Of a stretch of 24,807 bases of DNA, positions 7,791-14,483 are shown piece by piece (positions within the stretch are counted from its first letter, which is position 1; each line of letters starts with the position of its first letter). The stretch is from Gammaproteobacteria bacterium UBA7376 (GTDB lineage Bacteria > Pseudomonadota > Gammaproteobacteria > Pseudomonadales > Azotimanducaceae), in assembly GCA_002470275.1 (NCBI GenBank), contig DKNY01000005.1, positions 25,103 to 49,909 of the forward strand. The letters are read 5' to 3'. The notes below the pieces were generated by a model. The model saw nothing but the letters and a program-made list of their open reading frames with translations, did no database searches and was not told where the DNA came from. The position numbers and the translations under genes are program-made.

Positions 7791-8023
7791 CTTCTTCTCC
7801 TAAGTGGCAGACAAGGATAGCGGATAGACAGACGCATCAATAGCCTGCTGGCGCTCGTGATTTGATCCCGTTAACATTGAGGGCTGGAGAGCGGGTGGTT
7901 GGTCGAGTAGCGTTCGGATTGGAGTTCCCTTGGGAATGTAATCGCGAGCTGCTGATGGGCGAATCATTTTAGATGGCCAGTCCATCAGCTACCTAATTAA
8001 ATATTTTCAAAAGGGAGATAACC

Positions 8024-9208
8024 ATGCGCGATGTTGTAATCGTAGATAGTGTTCGCACCGGGCTAACCAAGGCATTCCGCGGTAGTTTTAATCTGACTCG
8101 ATCCGATGATTTATTGGCGCACTGCATTGATTCCTTGCTAAACCGAAATCCTCAGGTTGGCGCTGACGAAGTCGAAGACGTCATCGTTGGGGCAGCGTCT
8201 CACGTTGGCGAGCAGGACGGTAACCTGGCCAGACTCGCGGTGGTTTTATCAAAACTGCCAGTAACGTCTGCTGGGGTTACGATTAACCGATTCTGTTCCT
8301 CCGGTCTCCAGTCCATTGCCATGGCGGCAAATCAAATCGCCTCTGGACAAACCGAAGTGGCCATTGCAGGGGGCGTAGATTCAATTTCTATGCGCACCCG
8401 CCAAGAGCCTGGAAAGGCCAAGCAAAACAAACGGTTGCTCGAAGAAAAGCCTGAAATTTTCATGGCCATGGGGAATACGGCTGAGGTTGTTGCGCGTCGC
8501 TACCAAGTAACGCGAGAAATGCAGGATGAATACGCTTTGCAAAGCCAGCAGCGTTATGCAGCAGCGGTTGAGGCGGGCAAGATCGCGGAAGAGATTGTTG
8601 GCATGAACGCAACCATGCTGAAGGTGAACAAAGAGACCGGTGAAGAAACCCACGAACAGGTGTTTGTTGACCGCGACGAATGTAATCGCCCTACGACGAC
8701 GCTTGAGGCTCTGGGTTCTCTGCCGCCCGCATTCGAAGAGGACGGCTCGGTCACTGCCGGCAACTCCTCCCAGCTATCCGACGGGGCCTCCATGACCCTA
8801 TTGATGAGCGCAGATCGTGCCGCGCAGCTTGGTCTCGCGCCATTGGGCATCTACCGAGGCTTTACGATAGCAGGGTGCGAGCCTGATGAAATGGGTATTG
8901 GACCCGTCTTTGCTATTCCAAGGCTGCTCAAGAATGCCGGTCTGTCTATGGACGATATCGATCTGTGGGAGCTGAATGAGGCCTTTGCTTCGCAATGCCT
9001 TTACTGCCGTAACGCGCTGGATATCGACAATGAAAAATACAATGTTCTGGGCGGCAGCATTTCCATTGGCCACCCCTTTGGAATGACCGGATCCCGCCAG
9101 ACGGGCCTTGTGCTAAGGGAGCTTAAGCGCCGCAACCAAAAGTATGGCGTTGTGACCATGTGTATCGGTGGTGGTCAGGGTGCTGCGGGACTGTTTGAAG
9201 TTGCCTAG
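8024..9208 (+). CDS. Thiolase (acetyl-CoA acyltransferase)
   Basis: The 394-residue product is a complete thiolase, cleaving 3-ketoacyl-CoA with CoA or condensing two acyl-CoA units. The nucleophile Cys91 is in [12 protein letters not shown]. His350 is in [13 protein letters not shown], and the second Cys380 is in [17 protein letters not shown], another conserved stretch, is also present. The GHPFGMTG loop and overall sequence fit degradative FadA/acetyl-CoA acyltransferase-type enzymes, but thiolase subtypes are hard to separate by eye. The start ATG has GGGAG six bases upstream. The gene stands alone between its own upstream gap and a strong terminator, and no FadB-like multifunctional partner lies beside it. 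It would complete the beta-oxidation steps encoded elsewhere in this window. Confidence 0.96.
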   Translation: MRDVVIVDSVRTGLTKAFRGSFNLTRSDDLLAHCIDSLLNRNPQVGADEVEDVIVGAASHVGEQDGNLARLAVVLSKLPVTSAGVTINRFCSSGLQSIAMAANQIASGQTEVAIAGGVDSISMRTRQEPGKAKQNKRLLEEKPEIFMAMGNTAEVVARRYQVTREMQDEYALQSQQRYAAAVEAGKIAEEIVGMNATMLKVNKETGEETHEQVFVDRDECNRPTTTLEALGSLPPAFEEDGSVTAGNSSQLSDGASMTLLMSADRAAQLGLAPLGIYRGFTIAGCEPDEMGIGPVFAIPRLLKNAGLSMDDIDLWELNEAFASQCLYCRNALDIDNEKYNVLGGSISIGHPFGMTGSRQTGLVLRELKRRNQKYGVVTMCIGGGQGAAGLFEVA

Positions 9209-9248
9209 CCCTCAAGAGACTACGCTCTAGGGCGTGGGTTGAAAAAAA

Positions 9249-9271
9249 GGCTACCGAAGGTAGCCTTTTTT
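9249..9271 (+). terminator. Rho-independent terminator after the thiolase gene
   Basis: GGCTACC (9249-9255), loop GAA, GGTAGCC (9259-9265), then six T (9266-9271). It begins about 40 bases after the thiolase stop. Seven A precede the stem (9242-9248), so it could also work on the minus strand, although no minus-strand gene ends here. Confidence 0.93.
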
Positions 9272-9315
9272 GTGGATGGTGATATCTCTACCTAAATTTG
9301 AGTGGACCCAGCCCC

Positions 9316-9331
9316 GTAACATATTGATACT
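9316..9331. promoter_or_regulatory. Weak OmpR-like 10-bp direct repeat
   Basis: GTAACA-TATT-GATACT gives two half-sites ten bases apart, upstream of the gene unit that includes an OmpR-type regulator. Another GTAACA lies at 9348-9353, 32 bases on. OmpR binds tandem 10-bp half-sites of GTTACA type. The second half here is a poor match, so autoregulation is only a suggestion. Confidence 0.2.
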
Positions 9332-9447
9332 CTCAGGACATTCGACGGTAACAGCGAGTTTGAATAATCTCAGCTTTACGCCCGAGTTCTAGAGCGTTGC
9401 AACATGCAAATGGAAGATCTAAAAGTGCCAAAGGTGGAATCCGAGCG

Positions 9448-10152
9448 ATGAAAATGCTCAATCGCTCTCTACCGCTGTATGTGATCGGGTTCCTCTTACT
9501 CCCGAACGGGGTAGCTGCGTCTCCAGAACGCAGCCCCACGGATACACCCGAAGAGGTGGTCGTCGCCGCTGCCGAGCAAAATGACGATAAGCCTTTACCG
9601 GTGGAGACGGCCAGTGCACCGGCAAAAGATTTAAACCAAAAGACTGACCAGGAAATCGGTGAGCTGCTGAGGGCTTGGCCGGAACTCAGCGCTGCACAAA
9701 GACGGGATTTGCTGGCCGAAGTTAGGGTTCGTATGCGGCGTTCTGAAGCGCCCTCTCCAAGTCAGGCAGGAGGTGGTCCTGATATTAAATTGCGTATTAA
9801 GAAGGCCCAAACTCAGCATCGTTACGGGCAATCGGTCACGCGCTCCAACGGGTCGGCCCGAGTGCCTGAAGTTGTCATTCAGGCAAAGGTGACCCATATC
9901 ATGCCCGACGGCAGCCGCGTGACCACTACCCGCGTCATGAGGCCGAACCTTCGCAAGGAATCCCCGCCCACAACGGCTGATACAAGCGCTTACCCCAAGA
10001 CAAGCGGCGCGACCGCTACGGAACCCCGCAGACGGGTGGTTACGACCGTTCGTTTCGGCGCAGGGTTTGAACGGCGTACGGCTAATGCAACACCAGGTCC
10101 TCAAAGTGAGGACGCCGCAGATTCGGGAGACAGGGCACATGTCGGCAACTGA
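9448..10152 (+). CDS. Secreted protein of unknown function, linked to OmpR/EnvZ genes
   Basis: I do not recognise a named family. From ATG 9448 it is 234 residues with a signal peptide (hydrophobic YVIGFLLLP, likely cleavage after GVAA near residue 24). An upstream in-frame ATG at 9397 would bury the signal peptide behind 17 residues, so 9448 is preferred. The mature protein is rich in Pro, Thr, Arg and Glu and probably partly disordered. One segment, ELLRAWPELSAAQRRDLLAEV, resembles the helical W-x2-LS-x-EQR pattern of some small periplasmic proteins. The stop overlaps the OmpR-type start by 14 bases, so the two are translationally coupled. This suggests a role in or under that signalling system, such as a periplasmic input or target. 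There are no Cys residues and no membrane anchor after cleavage. Confidence 0.75.
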   Translation: MKMLNRSLPLYVIGFLLLPNGVAASPERSPTDTPEEVVVAAAEQNDDKPLPVETASAPAKDLNQKTDQEIGELLRAWPELSAAQRRDLLAEVRVRMRRSEAPSPSQAGGGPDIKLRIKKAQTQHRYGQSVTRSNGSARVPEVVIQAKVTHIMPDGSRVTTTRVMRPNLRKESPPTTADTSAYPKTSGATATEPRRRVVTTVRFGAGFERRTANATPGPQSEDAADSGDRAHVGN

Positions 10153-10924
10153 TGCCGCATCGACGAACAGCGAGCAGCTCCTGCTGCTCGATGACGATTT
10201 GGAAATTTGCCACCTAACCCAGGCCTACCTAGAGCGTCAGGGCTATACGGTGAACTGTGTACATTCTGCTGAGGAAATGGACGCCTTTCTTGCAAAGAAC
10301 TCGGTGGACCTGCTGATTCTTGACCTGATGCTCCCGGGAGAGCAGGGCCTGTCCGTTGCGCAGCGGCTGAAGAAGCGTGAGAATCTGCCCATTATTATCG
10401 TCTCTGCTCAGGGCGACGAGGTGGACCGGATCGTCGGTCTCGAGCTTGGTGCAGATGACTACCTTCCAAAGCCGTTCAACCCTCGGGAACTGTTGGCGCG
10501 GATACGCGCCGTGCTACGCCGCAGCAGCCAAACGCTGGCCCAAGACCCGGACACCCAGGGAGTGGTCAATTTTGGAGCGTTTCAGCTCGACCTAGATTCT
10601 CACCGCCTGACCAAGGCTGGAGCGCCCATTGCTCTAACATCCGGTGAATTTGATCTGTTAGCGATCTTGGTGGCCCACCCAAACAAGGTGCTTCATCGGG
10701 ATAAAATTCTGGATTTGCTAACCGGCGCGGAACGCTCTCCCTTCGACCGCTCAATTGATGTCAGAATCACGCGTGTTCGCTCCAAACTTGAAGATGACCC
10801 AGCGAAGCCCAAGTTGATCAAAACCATCTGGGGCAAGGGCTATATGTTCTGTCCACGGATAGGCGAGGAACAGCGCACCGCAGGACGTCACCTTAGTGGG
10901 TCTATCAGCGAGCACGAGGCCTAG
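10139..10924 (+). CDS. ompR: OmpR-type response regulator
   Basis: The product is a 261-residue OmpR/PhoB-class transcription factor. The receiver domain (about 13-128) has the acidic pocket DDD18-20, phospho-acceptor Asp62 in LLILDLMLPGEQG, Ser89 and Lys111 in LPKPFNPRELLARIRAVLRR. The block VDRIVGLELGADDYLPKPFNP is very close to E. coli OmpR as I recall it. The winged-helix DNA-binding domain follows (about 142-240), with ALTSGEFDLLAILVAHP, FDRSIDVRITRVRSKLEDDP and IKTIWGKGYMF. I chose ATG 10139, overlapping the upstream gene by 14 bases with GGGAG before it. The earlier in-frame ATG at 10067 would add 24 residues unlike any receiver domain. The histidine kinase follows after 60 bases. In E. 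coli the pair controls porins and small RNAs in response to osmolarity and acid. The regulon here is unknown. Confidence 0.95.
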   Translation: MSATDAASTNSEQLLLLDDDLEICHLTQAYLERQGYTVNCVHSAEEMDAFLAKNSVDLLILDLMLPGEQGLSVAQRLKKRENLPIIIVSAQGDEVDRIVGLELGADDYLPKPFNPRELLARIRAVLRRSSQTLAQDPDTQGVVNFGAFQLDLDSHRLTKAGAPIALTSGEFDLLAILVAHPNKVLHRDKILDLLTGAERSPFDRSIDVRITRVRSKLEDDPAKPKLIKTIWGKGYMFCPRIGEEQRTAGRHLSGSISEHEA

Positions 10925-10984
10925 GATTTAGCGCCGGGCGTTCTCCCAGCATAGTCCTGGGACACGCTTGAGGCTTCAAGGCTC

Positions 10985-12292
10985 ATGGGAGGCCAGGTGG
11001 CTCAAACTAAGAGAAAAAGGACACCTAAACTAGGTCTGCCCGCATCCTTGCTCGGCAGAACCACGCTGACGCTGGGCGTCAGCTCCATGATGATTGCCGT
11101 GATTTCAACCATCGCGCTCTCCGTATTCGTTATCGATCCCATTGCCCAGCGCTCGGCGGATGATGAGGCCGCCCTGCTGGTGCTCTCATGCCAGACCTGG
11201 GTCGAACTACCTCCCCTGGCACGCCCCTATTTTGAGCTTGAGTTGGCCCAGAGCCATGACCTCATCATCAGCGAGGCTCAGCAGGACTTACCTGAACTCA
11301 CGCGATATTTTCCCTATACCCAGCTTCTGAAGGAACGGTTAGGCGAGCGCATGGGCCTGGAGGTCAGGATTTTGGATGGCGCAGACTTAATTTGGGCGGA
11401 CATTCCCATGGGCGACTATGAGCTGCAGGTGGGATTTTCCCCGGATAGGCGGGATATTCAGCTGCTCTATGTGGCCATCGTTATCGTCGGGCTTGGCGCA
11501 GGAATTGTGTTTCTGACGTCACTGCTCATCGTCCGGCGCATTGCCCAGCCTTTGGTCAGCGTTGCCGAGCGTGCAGAGCAGTTTAGAGGGCTTGCGAATA
11601 TGGAGCCTCTGCCCGAGACCGGTCCCAGAGAATTGGTATCCCTGGCGCGGAACTTCAATACGATGGCGAGCGAGATTGCCTCCCTGATTTCCAACCGAAC
11701 AACGCTGATGGCCGGCATCTCTCATGATCTGCGCACACCCCTCACCCGGATGCGACTCGCTCTCGCGCTGCTCCCGGAAGACGTTGATGCCGAGTTGGTC
11801 ACTCGATTTGAGCAAAATTTAGAGTCCATGGATGAACTCATATCCGATGCGCTCAGTTTTGCCAAAGGCACCCAAGAACAAGCCCAGGTCCTGCCGCTTT
11901 ACGACTTTGTACATGAAATCATCACGACCTTTGAAAGCCCCGTGGAGCTTCGGTCCGCCTTAACGCCGGCTGTAACCCGCGTCCTCGCGCCCAATGCATT
12001 CCGTCGCGTTCTCACCAACCTGGTGGCGAACGGGATTAAACATGGTGGAGAAGTGGTCGTTGAGCTGGAAGAGGATCAGCTGGTAATTAGAGACAGAGGT
12101 CCGGGAATCCCGGCGGCCTACCGGGAAAAGATATTCCAGCCCTTTTTTCGCATCGACGAATCCAGAAATCCCTCTACCGGTGGTAGCGGCCTAGGGTTAT
12201 CCATTGTCCAGCAGCTGTGTCAGCTCCATGGGTGGGAAATTTCCGTTGGTGATGCAGAGGTTGGAGGCGCGGCCTTTTTTCTACGTTTCTAG
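10985..12292 (+). CDS. envZ: EnvZ-type sensor histidine kinase
   Basis: The 435-residue inner-membrane kinase is the partner of the OmpR-type regulator. TM1 is at about 28-50. A periplasmic domain of roughly 110 residues follows, then TM2 at about 160-183 and a HAMP linker (about 184-237, with the conserved P of RRIAQPL). The HisKA motif LMAGISHDLRTPLTRMRL carries phospho-acceptor His247. The ATPase domain has the N box with Asn349 (LVANGIKHG), D370RGPGIP and GGSGLGLSIV. All catalytic elements are intact, so it should be active as kinase and phosphatase. The start is uncertain. ATG 10985 has only a weak AAGG nearby, while GTG 10997 has GGGAGG four bases upstream and would shorten the protein by four residues. 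The periplasmic region is divergent, so the stimulus cannot be inferred. Confidence 0.95.
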   Translation: MGGQVAQTKRKRTPKLGLPASLLGRTTLTLGVSSMMIAVISTIALSVFVIDPIAQRSADDEAALLVLSCQTWVELPPLARPYFELELAQSHDLIISEAQQDLPELTRYFPYTQLLKERLGERMGLEVRILDGADLIWADIPMGDYELQVGFSPDRRDIQLLYVAIVIVGLGAGIVFLTSLLIVRRIAQPLVSVAERAEQFRGLANMEPLPETGPRELVSLARNFNTMASEIASLISNRTTLMAGISHDLRTPLTRMRLALALLPEDVDAELVTRFEQNLESMDELISDALSFAKGTQEQAQVLPLYDFVHEIITTFESPVELRSALTPAVTRVLAPNAFRRVLTNLVANGIKHGGEVVVELEEDQLVIRDRGPGIPAAYREKIFQPFFRIDESRNPSTGGSGLGLSIVQQLCQLHGWEISVGDAEVGGAAFFLRF

Positions 12293-12328
12293 CGCGCACC
12301 GCAAACGGGCACACAATGCGGTAGGGGT

Positions 12329-12344
12329 GTTACACATTGTCACA
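12329..12344 (+). promoter_or_regulatory. Candidate OmpR-type tandem site GTTACA-CATT-GTCACA
   Basis: Two near-identical hexamers, GTTACA (12329-12334) and GTCACA (12339-12344), start exactly ten bases apart, the spacing of tandem OmpR half-sites. The site lies 36 bases after the kinase stop. About 25 bases further on is TGTAAT (12370-12375), which matches TATAAT at five of six positions and has no good -35. That is as expected for an activator-dependent promoter. If transcription began near 12382 the site would span about -53 to -38, a classical activating position. The reading is inferred from pattern and from the adjacent ompR-like gene. Confidence 0.4.
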
Positions 12345-12389
12345 AAAAGGCGGTGTGGCGAAATTTTTTTGTAATAGCCAGAGGAGAGA

Positions 12390-12449
12390 ATGTATGTGTT
12401 GTCGAAAGGCAACAACTCTCCCCTCAGACCCCGAGTAGAGAAGTTGTAA
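12390..12449 (+). CDS. Possible 19-residue small protein (alternative reading of the RNA)
   Basis: ATG 12390 to TAA 12447-12449 encodes MYVLSKGNNSPLRPRVEKL. A purine-rich GAGGAG lies at 12381-12386, only three bases from the ATG, which is closer than ideal. The ORF lies wholly between the -10-like element and the terminator. The sequence is polar and basic, with no membrane segment and no resemblance I recognise. The ORF overlaps the 5' hairpin, so translation and RNA folding would compete. It may be chance. Confidence 0.2.
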   Translation: MYVLSKGNNSPLRPRVEKL

Positions 12450-12486
12450 AACCAGAATCTGCTAATAAGCACGGGGTCGACTCAAA

Positions 12487-12521
12487 GGCCGCCGGTTTTC
12501 TCTCCAGACCGGCGGTCTTTT
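12487..12521 (+). terminator. Rho-independent terminator
   Basis: GGCCGCCGGT (12487-12496) pairs with ACCGGCGGTC (12508-12517), ten pairs with one G-U and an 11-base loop. The stem is extended by AAA against TTT and followed by TTTT-C-T. It lies about 195 bases after the kinase stop and 150 bases before the next start. It could end the kinase transcript or a separate short transcript from the promoter-like region at 12370. Confidence 0.85.
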
Positions 12522-12672
12522 CTATTTCTCCAGGTGGTGCATCCTGGACACAGTCTGCTTCGATGCGACTTCCTTTCGTCGTCCTCCCTATGAGGGTTGT
12601 GGTTAATGAACCAGTTCCCCAACACCAATTCCTAAACCATAATGGTCCTCCAGCGATAAGCAGCGATTTTCA

Positions 12673-13458
12673 ATGCAAGAACCAGATTTTGACAACGTTC
12701 TATATTCTGTCCGCGGACCCATGGCGCTGATCACGATCAATCGCCCTGAAAAGCACAATGCCATATCCCTCGCGACGCTGGATGATCTGCACGCAGCCGT
12801 AGACAGAGCGGCGGCAGAGGACCAGGTTCGCGTAATCACCCTCACCGGTGCCGGTGGGAAGGCATTTGCTGCAGGCTCGGATTTGTCGGAAGTGAAGTAT
12901 CGAGATTTGAGCAAAGCCCTTGAGCCCATCGTTCAGGGCTTGGCGGAAAAATTAGAGCGCACGCCCAAGCCAACGCTTGCCGCCATTGATGGCATTTGTA
13001 TGGGCGGGGGCTTGGAAGTGGCCCTGGGTTGCGACCTACGCATCGCAACGCCTCAGTCCCGCTTTGCGACGCCCGAGGGGAAGTTGGGCATCATCCCCGG
13101 CGGCGGTGCCACGGCTCGCCTGCCGCGAATCGTGGGTCGGGGCTGGGGCATGGAAATGATGCTCATGGGAGAGGCCATCGATGCTGATCGGGCGCTGCAA
13201 ATTGGTCTGGTCACTCGTGTTGTAGAAAGCGATTTATTGCTGGATGAGGCTCAGCGCATGGCCGAGCATCTGGCCGGGTTTGCTCCCTTTGTGCCAAGGA
13301 CTATGAAGGCCATGGTGCACTTTGGCATGGAAGCGAGCTTGGCTGGCGCACTGATGTTTGAGAAGTATGCTCAGGGCGCCTTGGTGCAGACGGAGGATAA
13401 GCAGGAAGGCATCCAGGCCTTTCTAGAAAAAAGGGATCCAAATTTCAAAGGACGTTAG
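12673..13458 (+). CDS. Enoyl-CoA hydratase/isomerase (crotonase family)
   Basis: The 261-residue crotonase-fold protein probably hydrates 2-enoyl-CoA to 3-hydroxyacyl-CoA. The N-terminal strand MALITINRPEKHNAIS, the oxyanion-hole region FAAGSDLSE and the second CoA-site motif GICMGGGLEVALGCD are all present. Both hydratase glutamates are kept, Glu115 (GGGLEVAL) and Glu135 (FATPEGKLGIIPGGG), 20 residues apart as in rat enoyl-CoA hydratase. True hydratase activity is therefore more likely than isomerase alone. No clear Shine-Dalgarno precedes ATG 12673. The next ATG at 12721 would cut the first beta-strand, so the longer form is kept. It is followed 91 bases later by the MaoC pair, a second hydratase type. 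Confidence 0.95.
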   Translation: MQEPDFDNVLYSVRGPMALITINRPEKHNAISLATLDDLHAAVDRAAAEDQVRVITLTGAGGKAFAAGSDLSEVKYRDLSKALEPIVQGLAEKLERTPKPTLAAIDGICMGGGLEVALGCDLRIATPQSRFATPEGKLGIIPGGGATARLPRIVGRGWGMEMMLMGEAIDADRALQIGLVTRVVESDLLLDEAQRMAEHLAGFAPFVPRTMKAMVHFGMEASLAGALMFEKYAQGALVQTEDKQEGIQAFLEKRDPNFKGR

Positions 13459-13549
13459 CAATCGGCGCAGACCCCGTCATTTGTCCTTGAATGCATAAGC
13501 ACTGATGTCAGATACTCAACGCCACAATAAATACCAGGGAGGGATCTAA

Positions 13550-14041
13550 ATGGCCGTGGAAAAGTTTCCGGTGGAGGGCAGTCATATCATGATGTTCGCT
13601 CGATCTATCGCGGATGATAATCAGATTTACTACGATGCCGAGCATGCCGCAGCCACCGAGCTAGGCAAAGTTATCGCGCCACCAACCTTTGCCCAATCCA
13701 GCGCCCAGTTTGACCCTGACTACTTCTTACGTCCCAAGATCGGCGAAGATTGGTTCGGGTCCGGCAAGGAGGCGACCGGTATCAAGCGCGAATCCAGCGG
13801 TGGTGGTGGCGGCGGAGGCGGTCTGCACGCCGAGCAGCACTTTGAGTATCACCGCCATATCAGCCCAGGCGATGTACTCACGGGAACCGACAAGCCCGGC
13901 AAGACCTGGGAGAAAGAAGGTAAGCGATCCGGGAAACTCGTCTTCACTGAAAGCATTATCGAGTACCGAGACCAGCATGGAGAGCTGGTGATTACAGCCC
14001 GCAGCGTCGGTGTTCGCACCGAAAGACCTGTAGATCAATAA
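13550..14041 (+). CDS. MaoC-like dehydratase, FAS1-type N-terminal half
   Basis: The 163-residue hot-dog-fold protein corresponds to the N-terminal half of two-domain MaoC hydratases, and to the HadA/HadC-type subunit of the mycobacterial heterodimeric dehydratases. Conserved stretches are FARSIADDNQIYYD, VIAPPTFAQSS and LHAEQHFEYHRHISPGDVLTG. It lacks the GDxNPxH catalytic motif, so it should serve as the substrate-binding, non-catalytic subunit. Residues 84-91 are eight consecutive Gly, an unusual insertion just before LHAEQHFEYH. They are encoded by mixed GGT, GGC and GGA codons, so this is not a simple sequencing slip. GGGAGGG lies six bases before ATG 13550. The catalytic partner starts ten bases after its stop. 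Confidence 0.88.
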   Translation: MAVEKFPVEGSHIMMFARSIADDNQIYYDAEHAAATELGKVIAPPTFAQSSAQFDPDYFLRPKIGEDWFGSGKEATGIKRESSGGGGGGGGLHAEQHFEYHRHISPGDVLTGTDKPGKTWEKEGKRSGKLVFTESIIEYRDQHGELVITARSVGVRTERPVDQ

Positions 14042-14051
14042 GGGGAATAAC

Positions 14052-14459
14052 ATGGCGCTTTCAGCACAGGATTTGAATACCGGGGATACCTATACCGAAT
14101 GTTTGGTCGAAGACTTAACGCGCACCCAGATCGTAATGTATGCGGGTGCTTCGGGAGACTATAACCCCATTCACACAGACGAGAAGTTCACCAAGGAGGC
14201 GGCGGGCTATCCGTCAGTTTTCGCCCACGGCATGCTGACCATGGGGATGACGGGTCGCATGATCACCAACTACGTTGGCGATGGCCGATTGACTAAGTAT
14301 GGCGTTCGCTTCACCAGTCAGGTCTGGCCCGGGGACACCCTCAACGCCACGGCGACGGTTGAAGAGGTTGCTGATGGATTGGTCAACCTAAAGGTAGAAA
14401 CCACGAATCAGGACGGGGTGACGGTTCTGTCAGGCTATGCCCAGGCCAGGGTGGATTAA
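14052..14459 (+). CDS. MaoC-type hydratase, catalytic subunit
   Basis: The 135-residue hot-dog-fold protein has the R-specific hydratase motif ASGDYNPIHTDEKFT. Asp36 and His41 are spaced as in the catalytic Asp/His dyad of (R)-hydratases, followed by FAHGMLTMGMTGRMI. With the preceding protein it probably forms a heterodimer that hydrates or dehydrates a bulky enoyl-CoA, as in HadAB or steroid side-chain hydratases. The actual substrate is not shown by the sequence. AAGGGGA lies five bases upstream of the ATG, and the intergenic gap is ten bases, so the two are co-expressed. The gene ends 24 bases from the convergent SDR gene. Confidence 0.93.
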   Translation: MALSAQDLNTGDTYTECLVEDLTRTQIVMYAGASGDYNPIHTDEKFTKEAAGYPSVFAHGMLTMGMTGRMITNYVGDGRLTKYGVRFTSQVWPGDTLNATATVEEVADGLVNLKVETTNQDGVTVLSGYAQARVD

Positions 14460-14483
14460 GGGCAGGCGGCTGATGTGCGCGAC

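Larger units (their letters stand above)
12382..12522 (+). ncRNA. Candidate small RNA downstream of the EnvZ-type gene
   Basis: The 380 bases between the kinase and the enoyl-CoA hydratase hold no ordinary gene but carry a self-contained transcription unit pattern: regulatory repeat, -10-like TGTAAT, structured body and intrinsic terminator. The body would be about 140 bases. Its 5' fold is TGTTGTC (12397-12403) / GGCAACA (12408-12414) closing a GAAA tetraloop. GAGGAGAG (12381-12388) can pair with CTCTCCCCTC (12416-12425) as an outer stem with a 2-base bulge. A less structured stretch (12430-12480) could serve for base-pairing with targets. The terminator at 12487-12521 ends it. No match to a known RNA family was recognised. 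The alternatives are a small-protein mRNA (19 codons at 12390-12449), or simply the 3' end of the kinase transcript. The remainder, 12523-12672, shows nothing beyond a possible -10 (CATAAT, 12638-12643) for the next gene. Confidence 0.4.

Noticed and set aside
7800..7985. A 61-codon minus-strand frame between the Gpx-like and thiolase genes
   Set aside because: No ribosome-binding site, and it ends in the Gpx leader; the composition looks like non-coding sequence.
12353..12730. A 125-codon open frame across the kinase-hydratase gap
   Set aside because: It runs through the terminator and into the hydratase start, has no ribosome-binding site, and has low-complexity composition unlike a protein.
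13799..13828. Gly-codon run read as a phase-variable microsatellite
   Set aside because: The codons are mixed GGT, GGC and GGA, so no long identical unit exists for slippage.
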